A DNA stretch of 48,991 nt, taken from Rugamonas fusca (GTDB lineage: Bacteria; Pseudomonadota; Gammaproteobacteria; Burkholderiales; Burkholderiaceae_D). Position 1 is the first letter of the stretch. Every line of letters starts with the position of its first letter. Below are positions 35,042 through 43,620 of the stretch, piece after piece. Position numbers and translations under genes: made by a program. Where the stretch lies: NCBI RefSeq assembly GCF_014042365.1, contig NZ_JACEZS010000032.1:1-48991 (forward strand), written 5' to 3'. The notes under the pieces are model-generated. The model searched no databases. It was not told the DNA's origin and worked only from the letters and a program-made list of their open reading frames with translations.

Positions 35042-36226
35042 GTGATTTCGCTCGATCCCCTGACGATTGTCCTGATGTCCACCGTGATGTGTGGCGCGAT
35101 GAGCATCGTCCTGTTTTCCGCCTGGCGCAGCTTCCCGGCCGAGATCGGCGGCTTGCGCGAATGGGGCATGGGCTTGCTGCTCATGGTCGCCGGCACCGTG
35201 CTGCTGGCGCTGCGCGGCGGTACCGTGCCCAGGCCCCTGCCGGTACTGAGCATGAACGCCGTGCTGTTGTGGGGCATAGGGCTGTCCCTGATCGGCACGG
35301 AAAAATTCTATGGCCTGCGCCCCAGCTGGCGGCTGTTTCATGGCATCTGGCTCGTGGGCATGGCCGCCATCGCCTGGTGGCTGCTGGTGTGGCCCGACTT
35401 CCCGGTGCGCGTGGCCGTCTTTTCCACCCTCGTCAGCGTAATCTACTGGCGCCAGGTATGGCTGATCGCGCGCCACGGCGAGCGCCAGTTTCCCACCCTG
35501 TTGTTCGGCATGCTGATGCTGGCCCAGGCCTTGGTGGTGGCCACGCGCGGTGTGCTGGCGCTGTTCGCCGGCGGCACCTCGGTCGACCTGCTACGGCCGG
35601 GGACGTTCCAGAACGTGTATCTGGCCATCAGCAGCTTCATGGTGCTGATGCTGGTGGTAGGCTTCCTGACGGTGGCCACCCGTCGCCTGCAAACCATCCT
35701 GGAATTGCGCTCGACGCGCGACCCGCTGACCCAGGTGCTGAACCGGCGCGGCTTCGCCGACGTCTACGCGCGCGAGCGCGCCCTGATGCAGCGCGAGCGC
35801 CGCGCCATCTCCTTGATCAGCATCGACCTCGATCACTTCAAGTCCATCAACGACCGCTATGGCCACGCCACCGGCGACCGGGTGCTGGTACATGTGGCGG
35901 AAGTGATCGGCAAGGTGCTGCGCGCGTCGGACCACGTGGCCCGTTTCGGCGGCGAGGAATTCGTCGTGCTGCTGCCCGACACGGGCATGGAGCGGGCCTG
36001 CAGCGTGGCCGAACGCATCCAGGATGTGCTGCGGGAGCCGCGCCAGGACGGCTTGCCGGCCTGCACGGCCAGCATCGGCGTCGCCTGCCAGCTCAGCGCC
36101 GAGGAAGATTTGGACGGCATCCTGCTGCGGGCCGACGGCGCCCTGTACCGCGCCAAGGCGCTGGGGCGCGACCGGATCGAAGTGGCGGAACCGGCCAGCC
36201 TGCCGCCACGGGCGGCGCTGGGCTGA
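35042..36226 (+). CDS. Membrane diguanylate cyclase (GGDEF)
   Basis: The product has 394 residues from GTG at 35042 with about six membrane helices (about 7-25, 40-60, 68-86, 95-115, 120-140, 150-215) and a cytoplasmic GGDEF domain. The active site is RFGGEEFVVLLPD, and RASD, five residues before it, is the inhibitory I-site, so product feedback is likely. It makes c-di-GMP from two GTP. The frame is open from TTG at 34988, but that segment (MDICACARPSALVDHKLP) does not look like a protein start; the GTG is preferred, with modest support since no strong Shine-Dalgarno is seen. It opposes in function the EAL enzyme at 23678. Confidence 0.92.
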   Translation: MISLDPLTIVLMSTVMCGAMSIVLFSAWRSFPAEIGGLREWGMGLLLMVAGTVLLALRGGTVPRPLPVLSMNAVLLWGIGLSLIGTEKFYGLRPSWRLFHGIWLVGMAAIAWWLLVWPDFPVRVAVFSTLVSVIYWRQVWLIARHGERQFPTLLFGMLMLAQALVVATRGVLALFAGGTSVDLLRPGTFQNVYLAISSFMVLMLVVGFLTVATRRLQTILELRSTRDPLTQVLNRRGFADVYARERALMQRERRAISLISIDLDHFKSINDRYGHATGDRVLVHVAEVIGKVLRASDHVARFGGEEFVVLLPDTGMERACSVAERIQDVLREPRQDGLPACTASIGVACQLSAEEDLDGILLRADGALYRAKALGRDRIEVAEPASLPPRAALG

Positions 36227-36245
36227 ATGTACCCCCGCGGGTGCC

Positions 36246-36752
36246 TTACTGCGGCCCGGCCAAGGTGCGCAGCTGGAACTGGTAGTCGCGGTTGAACAGG
36301 AAAGTCTCCGTCACGGCCAGGTGCCGGCCCCGCAGCAGGGAACCAGGGCGGGGCAGGGGCTCGGCCCGGCGCACGGCGCTCATGGCGATGCTGGAGGCGT
36401 CGTCGTCGCGCGAGCGGTGCACGCGCAAGGTGCCGATATTGCCGTTGCCGTCGATGGTGAAGTCCAGCACGACGATGGCCGGCAGCATGGGCGGCAGCGC
36501 GCCGTAGAAGATCTGCGAAGCGTTGGCGGCGGCGATGCGCCGGGCCACCATGATCTTGTAGTCATCCAGCGTGGCCGCCTGGCGCTGGCTTGGCGCCGGT
36601 TGCGGCGCTGGCGCGGGCGCCCGCGTCACTGGGGGAGGTGGCAGCACGGTCGGCTGCCGGTAGCAGGAAGTGAGCAGGCCAGCGAGCAGGGACATCCCCA
36701 CTAACGAGGCCAGCCCCGCGAGGGCTGTTTTCCTCAACGGTGTCGTGGCCAT
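36246..36752 (-). CDS. Lipoprotein with TonB C-terminal-like domain
   Basis: The 168-residue protein has a signal with lipobox-like LLTSC (Cys about residue 30), a Pro-rich linker (PPPPVTRAPAPAPQPAP) and a C-terminal domain with VVLDFTIDGNGNIGTLRVHRSRDDDASSIAMSAVRRAEPLP, as in TonB/TolA-type C-termini. Being lipid-anchored, it cannot span as true TonB does, so a partner role in cell-envelope energy transfer or cofactor of an outer membrane system is only a guess. It ends 20 bases from the convergent diguanylate cyclase gene, and lies 12 bases after trpC, on the same strand, as the probable last gene of that operon. Confidence 0.82.
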   Translation of the reverse strand: MATTPLRKTALAGLASLVGMSLLAGLLTSCYRQPTVLPPPPVTRAPAPAPQPAPSQRQAATLDDYKIMVARRIAAANASQIFYGALPPMLPAIVVLDFTIDGNGNIGTLRVHRSRDDDASSIAMSAVRRAEPLPRPGSLLRGRHLAVTETFLFNRDYQFQLRTLAGPQ

Positions 36753-36764
36753 GGCAATCTCCGG

Positions 36765-37565
36765 TTAGTTGAACAGGCGGCGCAATTCCGCGCCGGGGTC
36801 TGGTGCGCGCATGAACGCTTCGCCTACCAGGAAGGCGTTGACGTTAGCATCACGCATACGCTTGACATCATTTGTTACCATGATGCCAGATTCCGTCACA
36901 ACGAGGCGCTCGCTTGGAATGCGTGGCAACAGGCCCAAAGTGGTGTCCAGCGACGTCTCGAAGGTACGCAGGTTGCGGTTGTTGATGCCCATCAGGTTGG
37001 TCTTCAGGCGCAGGGCGGCCGTCAGTTCGTCGCCGTCGTGCACTTCCACCAGCACGTCCATGCCCAGCTCATGGGCGCACGCTTCCATTTCCGCCATCAG
37101 CCCATGATCGAGCGCCGACACGATCAGCAGGATGCAGTCGGCGCCCATGGCGCGCGCTTCGTACACCTGGTAGATGTCGATCAGGAAGTCCTTGCGCAGC
37201 ACGGGCAGCGCGCACGCGGCGCGCGCCTGCTGCAGGTAGTCGACGGCGCCCTGGAAGAACTGCACGTCCGTCAGCACGGACAGGCAGGCCGCGCCGCCTG
37301 CCGCGTAGCTGGCCGCGATCTCGGCCGGACGGAAATCGGCCCGCAGCACGCCTTTCGAAGGCGACGCTTTTTTCACTTCCGCGATCACCCCGGCCGCGCC
37401 GGCGGCGATGTGGCGGCGCAGGCTGGCCTCGAAGCCGCGCAGGCCGGCCCGCAATTCGGCGTTGCCTTCCACTTCGCGTTGCAGGCTGGCCAGGTTGCGG
37501 TGCTTTTTGGCGGCGGCCACTTCGTCGGCCTTGACGGCCAGGATTTTGTTGAGGATGTCGGACAT
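36765..37565 (-). CDS. trpC: Indole-3-glycerol phosphate synthase
   Basis: The 266-residue TIM-barrel enzyme makes indole-3-glycerol phosphate in tryptophan synthesis. Signature stretches are IAEVKKASPSKG near residues 61-72, the catalytic LRKDFLID, GADCILLIVSALD, EVHDGDEL, GINNRNLRTFETSLD and VTESGIMVTNDV. Lengths and motifs are normal. It is 25 bases behind the LysE-type gene, in the same operon as trpEGD. Confidence 0.98.
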   Translation of the reverse strand: MSDILNKILAVKADEVAAAKKHRNLASLQREVEGNAELRAGLRGFEASLRRHIAAGAAGVIAEVKKASPSKGVLRADFRPAEIAASYAAGGAACLSVLTDVQFFQGAVDYLQQARAACALPVLRKDFLIDIYQVYEARAMGADCILLIVSALDHGLMAEMEACAHELGMDVLVEVHDGDELTAALRLKTNLMGINNRNLRTFETSLDTTLGLLPRIPSERLVVTESGIMVTNDVKRMRDANVNAFLVGEAFMRAPDPGAELRRLFN

Positions 37566-37590
37566 GATGGGGAAACCGTGAATGGGAATG

Positions 37591-38229
37591 CTAGTGTTGT
37601 TCGGATAAGGCCAGGCGCAGGCCCAGCGCCAGGAACAGGCCGCCGGTGGCGCGGTTCAGCCACAGGGCCAGCAGCGGCTTGAGCTTGAGGCGGGTGCTGG
37701 CGAACGCGGTGAACAGGGCCAGCGCGTGGCACCACAGCGTGCCATTGAAATTGAAGATGCAGCCCAGGATGATGAAGGCCAGCGGCTTGCTGGGCGCGTC
37801 CGCGTTGATGAATTGCGGGACGAAGGCCAGGAAGAACAGCGCCACCTTGGGGTTGAGCACATTGGTCAGCATGCCCTGGAAGTAGATTTTCCGGTAGGGC
37901 AAGGCTGGCAGCGCGGGCGTTGCCACCTCGGCAGGCTGGCCGCGCCGGCTGCGCAGCAGGCCGATGCCGACATAGACGATGTAGGCCGCGCCCACCCATT
38001 TGACGACCGTGAATGCGGTGGCCGACGTGGCCAGCAGCGCCGACAGGCCCAGCGCTGCGGCCAGGATGTGCACCAGCGTGCCGGTGGCGATGCCCAGCGC
38101 CGCGGCCGAACCGGCACGCCAGCCTTGGGTGGCGCTGCGTGTCATGATCAGCAGCGAGTCGGGGCCGGGCAGGATGTTGAGCAGCAGGCCAGATACGATG
38201 AACAGCGTCAGGTCGTGGATGCCGAACAT
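37591..38229 (-). CDS. LysE/RhtB-family amino-acid exporter inside the trp operon
   Basis: The 212-residue membrane protein has about six hydrophobic segments and the family's N-terminal LLLNILPGPDSLLIM, then ALGIATGTLVHILAAALGLSALL. LysE/RhtB proteins export amino acids (Lys, Arg, Thr, homoserine and others). It lies between trpD and trpC with gaps of 34 and 25 bases, so it is co-transcribed with tryptophan genes, and export of tryptophan or of a related compound is a natural guess but unproven. Confidence 0.93.
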   Translation of the reverse strand: MFGIHDLTLFIVSGLLLNILPGPDSLLIMTRSATQGWRAGSAAALGIATGTLVHILAAALGLSALLATSATAFTVVKWVGAAYIVYVGIGLLRSRRGQPAEVATPALPALPYRKIYFQGMLTNVLNPKVALFFLAFVPQFINADAPSKPLAFIILGCIFNFNGTLWCHALALFTAFASTRLKLKPLLALWLNRATGGLFLALGLRLALSEQH

Positions 38230-38263
38230 GGCGTCTCTCCTCGTTGATGGCTTGGTTGGTGGC

Positions 38264-39301
38264 TTAGTTGGTGGCGCCCAGCGTCTGCGTCACCTGCACG
38301 AACTGCTCGATCTTCTTGAGCGCCGCGCCGGACTCGATGGCGATGCGGGCCCGCTTCAGGCCATCCTCGATCGAGCTGGCCACGCCGGCCGCGTACAGCG
38401 CCGTGCCGGCGTTCAGGGCCACGATGTCGTACGGCGCGCCGGGCTGGCCGGTGAGCGCTTCCATCATCATGGCGCGCGAGGCGGCGGCGTCGGCCACTTT
38501 CAGGTTGCGGCTGGCGATCATCTGCAGGCCGAAGTCTTCCGGGTGGATTTCGTATTCGCGGATTTCGCCGTTGACCAGCTCACCGACCATGGTGGCCGCG
38601 CCCAGCGACACTTCATCCATGTTGTCGCGGCCATAGACGACCAGGGCGTGCTGCGCGCCCAGGCGTTGCAGCACCCGCACCTGGATACCCACCAGGTCGG
38701 CGTGGAACACGCCCATCAGGATGTTGGGCGCGCCGGCCGGATTGGTGAGCGGGCCCAGGATGTTGAAGATGGTGCGCACGCCGAGTTCGCGCCGCACCGG
38801 CGCCGCGTGCTTCATGGCCGCGTGGTGGTTGGGGGCGAACATGAAGCCGATGCCCGTTTGCGCGATCGACTGGGCGATCTGCTCCGGTTTCAAATTGATG
38901 TTGGCGCCCAGCGCCTCGATCACGTCGGCGCTGCCGGACGAGGACGACACGCTGCGCCCGCCGTGCTTGGCCACGCGCGCGCCAGCGGCGGCGGCCACGA
39001 ACATGGAGGCGGTGGAGATGTTGAACGTATGGGCGCCGTCGCCGCCGGTGCCGACGATGTCGAGCAGGCCGCTGGTGTCGGCCATCGGCACCTTGGTGGA
39101 GAATTCGCGCATCACTTGCGCGGCGGCGGCGATTTCGCCGATAGTTTCCTTTTTCACGCGCAGGCCCATGGTCAGGGCCGCGATCATCACGGGCGACATT
39201 TCGCCGGACATGATCTGGCGGAACAGGTGCAGCATCTCATCGTGGAAAATCTCGCGGTGTTCGATGCAGCGCAGCAGGGCTTCTTGATGGGTGATCGGCA
39301 T
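38264..39301 (-). CDS. trpD: Anthranilate phosphoribosyltransferase
   Basis: The 345-residue enzyme transfers the phosphoribosyl group to anthranilate. Motifs seen: DIVGTGGDGAHTFNISTAS, the PRPP-binding loop (about 80-98), AKHGGRSVSSSSGSADVIEALG, then FNILGPLTNPAGA. The order in the operon is normal. The start ATG at 39301 lies 78 bases after trpG, a gap that holds a hairpin-forming sequence. Confidence 0.98.
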   Translation of the reverse strand: MPITHQEALLRCIEHREIFHDEMLHLFRQIMSGEMSPVMIAALTMGLRVKKETIGEIAAAAQVMREFSTKVPMADTSGLLDIVGTGGDGAHTFNISTASMFVAAAAGARVAKHGGRSVSSSSGSADVIEALGANINLKPEQIAQSIAQTGIGFMFAPNHHAAMKHAAPVRRELGVRTIFNILGPLTNPAGAPNILMGVFHADLVGIQVRVLQRLGAQHALVVYGRDNMDEVSLGAATMVGELVNGEIREYEIHPEDFGLQMIASRNLKVADAAASRAMMMEALTGQPGAPYDIVALNAGTALYAAGVASSIEDGLKRARIAIESGAALKKIEQFVQVTQTLGATN

Positions 39302-39341
39302 GGCAATTCCTTCTTCAAATTTTGAACGCGGGTCGCAGCGG

Positions 39342-39378
39342 AGGGAGGAAAGACGTACGTGAAGACGTACGCCTCCCT
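39342..39378 (-). repeat. Hairpin and repeated CGTACG between trpG and trpD
   Basis: AGGGAGG (39342-39348) pairs with CCTCCCT (39372-39378), and inside lie two self-complementary copies of CGTACG (39354-39359, 39366-39371), each preceded by AGA. The structure falls in the unusually long intercistronic gap of an otherwise compact operon and may affect mRNA processing or translation of trpD. No T-run, so not a standard terminator. Confidence 0.5.
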
Positions 39379-39379
39379 A

Positions 39380-39943
39380 TCAGCGGACCAGGAAATTCTT
39401 CAGCAGCTCGTGGCCGTGTTCCGACAGGATGGACTCGGGGTGGAACTGCACGCCCTCGATGTCGTATTCCTTGTGGCGCACGCCCATGATTTCACCGTCG
39501 TCGGTCCACGCCGTCACTTCCAGGCAGGAAGGCAGCGAGGCGCGCTCGATGGCGAGCGAGTGATAACGGATCACTGTGAAGGGGGAGGGCAGTCCCTTGA
39601 AGACGCCCACGCCCGTATGCGCGATGAGAGAAGTTTTGCCATGCATGACCTGCTTGGCGCGGATCACCTTGCCGCCAAAGGCTTCGCCGATGGCCTGGTG
39701 GCCCAGGCACACGCCCAGGATGGGCTTCTTGCCGGCGAAGTGCTTGATCACCGCCAGCGAGATGCCGGCCTGCGCCGGGTCCTTGGGGCCGGGCGAGATG
39801 CAGATGCGGTCCGGATTGAGGGCCTCGATCTGTTCGATCGTGATCTCGTCGTTGCGGTAGACCCGCACGTCCTCGCCCAATTCGCCGAAGTACTGCACGA
39901 TGTTGTAGGTGAAGGAGTCGTAGTTGTCGATCATCAGCAGCAT
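39380..39943 (-). CDS. trpG: Anthranilate synthase component II, glutamine amidotransferase
   Basis: From ATG at 39943 the product has 187 residues. The class I amidotransferase triad is seen: Cys in GVCLGHQAIGEAFGG, and His and Glu in VQFHPESI. MLLMIDNYDSFTYN is the usual N-terminus, which fixes the start 1 base after the trpE stop; an earlier ATG would run into trpE. It supplies ammonia from glutamine to TrpE. The distinction from PabA rests on the neighbouring trpE and trpD. Confidence 0.97.
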   Translation of the reverse strand: MLLMIDNYDSFTYNIVQYFGELGEDVRVYRNDEITIEQIEALNPDRICISPGPKDPAQAGISLAVIKHFAGKKPILGVCLGHQAIGEAFGGKVIRAKQVMHGKTSLIAHTGVGVFKGLPSPFTVIRYHSLAIERASLPSCLEVTAWTDDGEIMGVRHKEYDIEGVQFHPESILSEHGHELLKNFLVR

Positions 39944-39944
39944 C

Positions 39945-41441
39945 TCAGAACTCCCCATCCAGGCCATCTTGCACTTGTTCGGCGGCGCGCAGCACGGCGC
40001 GCGCCTTGTTTTCAGTTTCCTGCCATTCCATCTCGGGGATGGAGTCGGCCACGATGCCGGCGGCGGCCTGCACGTACAGGTTGCCGTCCTTGATCACGCC
40101 GGTGCGGATGGCGATGGCCACGTCCATTTCGCCGCCGAACGACAGGTAGCCGCAGGCACCGCCGTAGATGCCGCGCTTGGAGATTTCCAGCTCGTCGATC
40201 ACTTCCATCGCCCGCACCTTGGGCGCGCCCGTCAGGGTGCCGGCCGGGAAGGTGGCGCGCAGCACGTCCAGGTTGGACAGGCCGTCTTTCAGCTTGCCCT
40301 CGACGTTGGAGACGATGTGCTGCACGTGCGAATACTTTTCGATCACCAGGCGGTCGGTGACCTTGACGCTGCCGATCTCGGAAATGCGGCCCAGGTCATT
40401 GCGGGCCAGGTCGATCAGCATCACGTGTTCGGCGATCTCTTTCGGATCGGCCAGCAGTTCTTTCGCCAGTTCGGCGTCGCGCTCGGGCGTGCTGCCGCGC
40501 GGGCGGGTACCGGCGATAGGGCGCAGCGTGACTTTCTTCTGGCCGTCCGGCGCTGTCTCGTTGCGCACCAAGATCTCGGGCGAGGCGCCGACGATCTGCA
40601 TGTCGCCGAAATTGTAGAAGTACATGTACGGCGACGGGTTCAGCGAACGCAGCGCGCGGTACAGGGTCAGCGGCGAATCCACGTAGGGCTTGCGCAGGCG
40701 CTGGCCGATCTGCACCTGCATCAGGTCACCGGCCAGCACGTATTCGTGGGCCTTGGCCACGGCCTTCAGGTAGTCGGCCTTGTCGAATTCGCGGATGGTC
40801 TCGGTGCGCACGGAGCTGGAGGTGACAGGTGCGTCCACGCCACGGCGCAACATCATGCGCAAGTCCTTCAGGCGCTGGCGCGCTTTCGAATAGGCTTCCG
40901 GCTGGGTGGGGTCGGCGTACACGATCAGGTACAGCTTGCCCGACAGGTTGTCGATCACGGCCAGTTCTTCCGTCACCATCAGCTGGATGTCGGGCAGGCC
41001 CAGGTCGTCCTTGGGGCAGGTGGCGGCCAGTTTCTTCTCGATGTGGCGCACCGTGTCGTAGCCGAAGTAGCCGGCCAGGCCGCCGCAGAAGCGTGGCATG
41101 CCGGGGCGCAGGGCCACCTTGTAGCGCGACTGGAATTGTTCGATGAATTCGAGCGGATTGCCCTCGTGGCGTTCGATCACGGCGCCGTTGCGAACGACTT
41201 CCGTCACGTTGCCCGTATTGCGCAGCAGCGTGTTGGCCGGCAGGCCGATGAAGGAATAGCGGCCGAAACGCTCGCCGCCCACCACCGATTCGAGCAGGAA
41301 GGTGTTCTTGCCCGCGTTCTGGGTCTGGGCCAGCTTGAGGTACAGCGTGAGGGGAGTTTCGAGGTCGGCAAACGCTTCCGCGATCAGCGGGATACGGTTG
41401 TAGCCTTCATTGGCCAACGATTTGAATTCGAGTTCGGTCAT
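39945..41441 (-). CDS. trpE: Anthranilate synthase component I
   Basis: From ATG at 41441 the product has 498 residues. The chorismate-binding half carries the family's signature stretches: YMYFYNFGDMQIVGASPEILVR, IAGTRPRG, LIDLARNDLGR, and GTLTGAPKVRAMEVIDELE. The N-terminal domain has LLESVVGGERFGRYSFIG, near the LLESXX(S) site involved in tryptophan feedback inhibition. It forms anthranilate together with TrpG. GGAGAGAA precedes the start; a longer frame from 41522 overlaps the attenuator and is rejected. Expression is under the trpL attenuator at 41485-41619. Confidence 0.98.
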   Translation of the reverse strand: MTELEFKSLANEGYNRIPLIAEAFADLETPLTLYLKLAQTQNAGKNTFLLESVVGGERFGRYSFIGLPANTLLRNTGNVTEVVRNGAVIERHEGNPLEFIEQFQSRYKVALRPGMPRFCGGLAGYFGYDTVRHIEKKLAATCPKDDLGLPDIQLMVTEELAVIDNLSGKLYLIVYADPTQPEAYSKARQRLKDLRMMLRRGVDAPVTSSSVRTETIREFDKADYLKAVAKAHEYVLAGDLMQVQIGQRLRKPYVDSPLTLYRALRSLNPSPYMYFYNFGDMQIVGASPEILVRNETAPDGQKKVTLRPIAGTRPRGSTPERDAELAKELLADPKEIAEHVMLIDLARNDLGRISEIGSVKVTDRLVIEKYSHVQHIVSNVEGKLKDGLSNLDVLRATFPAGTLTGAPKVRAMEVIDELEISKRGIYGGACGYLSFGGEMDVAIAIRTGVIKDGNLYVQAAAGIVADSIPEMEWQETENKARAVLRAAEQVQDGLDGEF

Positions 41442-41484
41442 GTTTCTCTCCATGCCGCCGCATTGTGAGCGGCGGTGGGTTTGC

Positions 41485-41519
41485 AAAAAACCTGTCGGGT
41501 GCGAGAGCACGTGCGACAG
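41485..41519 (-). terminator. trp attenuator terminator
   Basis: On the minus strand CTGTCG (41514-41519) and CGACAG (41492-41497) form a stem and are followed by a run of six T (A-run at 41485-41490), between trpL and trpE. GTCGC of the left arm could also pair with GCGAC within the Trp-codon stretch of trpL, which would give an antiterminator form. The latter pairing is inference. Confidence 0.75.
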
Positions 41520-41532
41520 CAATCAATTCGGC

Positions 41533-41619
41533 TTACTTTTGCCAGGATTGCCAGCGTCGCCAAAGCCAGGCCTCAATCGAGCCCGGTTGTGTGACAGTGT
41601 GTTTTTTGGTGAGAAACAT
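41533..41619 (-). CDS. trpL: trp operon leader peptide
   Basis: ATG at 41619 to TAA at 41533 encodes 28 residues with four Trp in the last eleven (codons read W-L-W-R-R-W-Q-S-W-Q-K before the stop). Such density of a rare amino acid right before a terminator ahead of trpE is the classical leader peptide of attenuation: ribosomes stall at the Trp codons when charged tRNA-Trp is scarce and the terminator at 41485-41519 does not form. It starts 24 bases after the gph stop codon and in the same frame. The Shine-Dalgarno is weak. Confidence 0.82.
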   Translation of the reverse strand: MFLTKKHTVTQPGSIEAWLWRRWQSWQK

Positions 41620-41643
41620 TATCGGTTGAGCGCAGTATGCAAT

Positions 41644-42327
41644 TCAGTTATGCAAACGAATCTGGCGTGCCGCTTCTAGCAGCGTGTCAACTATACCATC
41701 GGAATCGGTTTCGTGTATAGCCTGTCCGTGATTGTAGCCGTAGGGTACCGTCAGGACGGGGCAACCGGCCGCCCGCGCCGCCTGCGCGTCGTTGGACGAG
41801 TCGCCAATGGCCACCACGGCCGATGGCGCCAGGCCGAAGTGTTCGCATGCGGTCAGCAGCGGCAGCGGGTCCGGCTTCTTGCGGGCCAGCGAATCGCCGC
41901 CGTACACGACGTCGAAATAGCCGTGCAGGCCTTTCTGGTGCAGCAGCGGGGTGGCGAACGAGATCGGCTTGTTGGTCACGCAGGCCAGGCGCAGGCCTTG
42001 CGCCTTGAGCGCTTCCAGGCCCGCGATCACGTCCGGGTACAGTGCGCTGTGGTTGCCGTTGATGGCCAGGTAGTGGCGCTGGTAGGACGCCAGCGCCGCC
42101 TCGAAATGCTGCTCCACGCCGGCCGCGTCGTAGTCGAGCGCCAGCACGCTGCGGATCAGGTTCTCGGAACCCTTGCCCACCATGTTGGCGATCAGCTGTT
42201 GCGAGATGGGCGCCAGGCCCAGCTCGGCGCGCATGGCGTTGATGGCCACGTGGAAGTCGGGCACCGTGTCGAGCATGGTGCCGTCCAGATCGATGATCGC
42301 GGCGCGGACGCCTGCCAGGACTTTCAT
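41644..42327 (-). CDS. gph: Phosphoglycolate phosphatase
   Basis: The 227-residue HAD-family enzyme has the nucleophile motif IDLDGTMLDT, motif II TNKP and the C-terminal acidic motif IGDSSNDAQAA. It dephosphorylates 2-phosphoglycolate. The gene sits in the usual rpe-gph-trpE order of beta-proteobacteria, so the assignment is stronger than from HAD motifs alone. The start is only 2 bases after the rpe stop codon. Confidence 0.94.
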   Translation of the reverse strand: MKVLAGVRAAIIDLDGTMLDTVPDFHVAINAMRAELGLAPISQQLIANMVGKGSENLIRSVLALDYDAAGVEQHFEAALASYQRHYLAINGNHSALYPDVIAGLEALKAQGLRLACVTNKPISFATPLLHQKGLHGYFDVVYGGDSLARKKPDPLPLLTACEHFGLAPSAVVAIGDSSNDAQAARAAGCPVLTVPYGYNHGQAIHETDSDGIVDTLLEAARQIRLHN

Positions 42328-42329
42328 GC

Positions 42330-42995
42330 TTACACCGTCGCCAGTTGGGTACGCATGGCGTCGATCACGGCCTTGTAGTCGGGCTGGCCGAAGATGGCCG
42401 AGCCGGCCACGAAGGTGTCGGCGCCGGCCTTGGCGGCGGCGGCGATGTTGTCGATCTTGATGCCGCCGTCCACTTCCAGCAGGATGTCGCGGCCCGATTC
42501 GTCGATCTTGCGGCGCGCCAGCGCGATCTTCTTCAGTGCTTCGGGGATGAAGGACTGGCCGCCGAAGCCGGGGTTGACGGACATGATGAGGATCATGTCG
42601 ATCTTGTCCATCACGTGGTCCAGGTAGTGCAGCGGGGTGCCGGGGTTGAACACCAGGCCGGCCTTGCAGCCGTTATCGCGGATCAGTTGCAGCGAGCGGT
42701 CGATGTGCTCCGACGCTTCCGGGTGGAAGGTGATGATGTCGGCGCCGGCCTTGGCGAAGTCGGGGATGATGCGGTCGACCGGCTTGACCATCAGGTGCAC
42801 GTCGATCGGCACTTGCACGTGCGGGCGGATCGCCTGGCATACCAGCGGGCCGATGGTCAGGTTGGGCACGTAGTGGTTGTCCATCACGTCGAAGTGGATG
42901 ATGTCGGCGCCGGCGGTGACGACGTTGCGCACTTCCTCGCCCAGGCGGGCGAAGTCGGCGGACAGGATGCTGGGGGCGATGCGGAAAGTGGTCAT
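42330..42995 (-). CDS. rpe: Ribulose-phosphate 3-epimerase
   Basis: The 221-residue TIM-barrel enzyme links ribulose 5-phosphate and xylulose 5-phosphate in the pentose phosphate pathway. Motifs: IAPSILSADFARLGEEV, HFDVMDNHYVPNLTIGP, DVHLMVKPVDR, SVNPGFGGQSFIPEAL and EVDGGIK. These include the active Asp residues and the metal His. It is the first gene of the rpe-gph-trp cluster and is divergent from apaG. Confidence 0.98.
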   Translation of the reverse strand: MTTFRIAPSILSADFARLGEEVRNVVTAGADIIHFDVMDNHYVPNLTIGPLVCQAIRPHVQVPIDVHLMVKPVDRIIPDFAKAGADIITFHPEASEHIDRSLQLIRDNGCKAGLVFNPGTPLHYLDHVMDKIDMILIMSVNPGFGGQSFIPEALKKIALARRKIDESGRDILLEVDGGIKIDNIAAAAKAGADTFVAGSAIFGQPDYKAVIDAMRTQLATV

Positions 42996-43206
42996 GGTGT
43001 GGTCGTGCAGTGCGCTTGCATTTTAAAAAGATGCGCTATTTTACGCTCGCTGGCGCGGCCGCGCCTGTTTGGTCCAAGGTTTTATGGGCCGTTTTGGCTG
43101 CGGCAGCTTGCATCCTGCTCCAATTTGGAGTGCAATGTAGGACTGACGATATTGAATCGCTATCATTGTCGGCGGTTCACGTTTTACCGTTTTTTAAGGA
43201 AAGTCG

Positions 43207-43581
43207 ATGGCCACTTACGAATTTACTGTGTCGGTCAGAACCCAGTACCTGCCCGAGCAGTCGGACCCCGAGCGCACCAATTTCGTGTTCACTTACTCGA
43301 TCACGATCAAGAACACGGGGACGGTGCCGGCGCAGCTGATCTCGCGCCATTGGGTCATCACGGACGCCAACAACCACGTGGAGGAAGTGCGCGGCCTGGG
43401 CGTGGTGGGCCATCAGCCCTTGTTGCAGCCAAACGAGCAGTTCGAATACACGAGCGGCACGGCGCTGCAGACCCAGCAAGGCTCGATGACGGGCGAGTAT
43501 TTCTGCGTGGCCGAGGATGGCCACCAGTTCGAAGTCAAGATTCCCGAATTCGTCCTGTCGCTGCCGCGCACCTTGCACTGA
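43207..43581 (+). CDS. apaG: ApaG protein
   Basis: The 124-residue beta-sandwich protein has FVFTYSITIKNTGTVPAQLISRHWVITDANNHVEEVRGLGVVGHQPLL and FEYTSGTALQTQQGSMTGEYF, which are the ApaG family stretches. Its role is not well settled (linked with cobalt/magnesium resistance and Ap4A metabolism in enteric bacteria). The ATG has AAGGAAA 5 bases before. It is divergent from rpe. Confidence 0.97.
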   Translation: MATYEFTVSVRTQYLPEQSDPERTNFVFTYSITIKNTGTVPAQLISRHWVITDANNHVEEVRGLGVVGHQPLLQPNEQFEYTSGTALQTQQGSMTGEYFCVAEDGHQFEVKIPEFVLSLPRTLH

Positions 43582-43620
43582 CACGGCCCGCGCCATTTCT
43601 CCGGGGCGCGCCGCCGCGCC

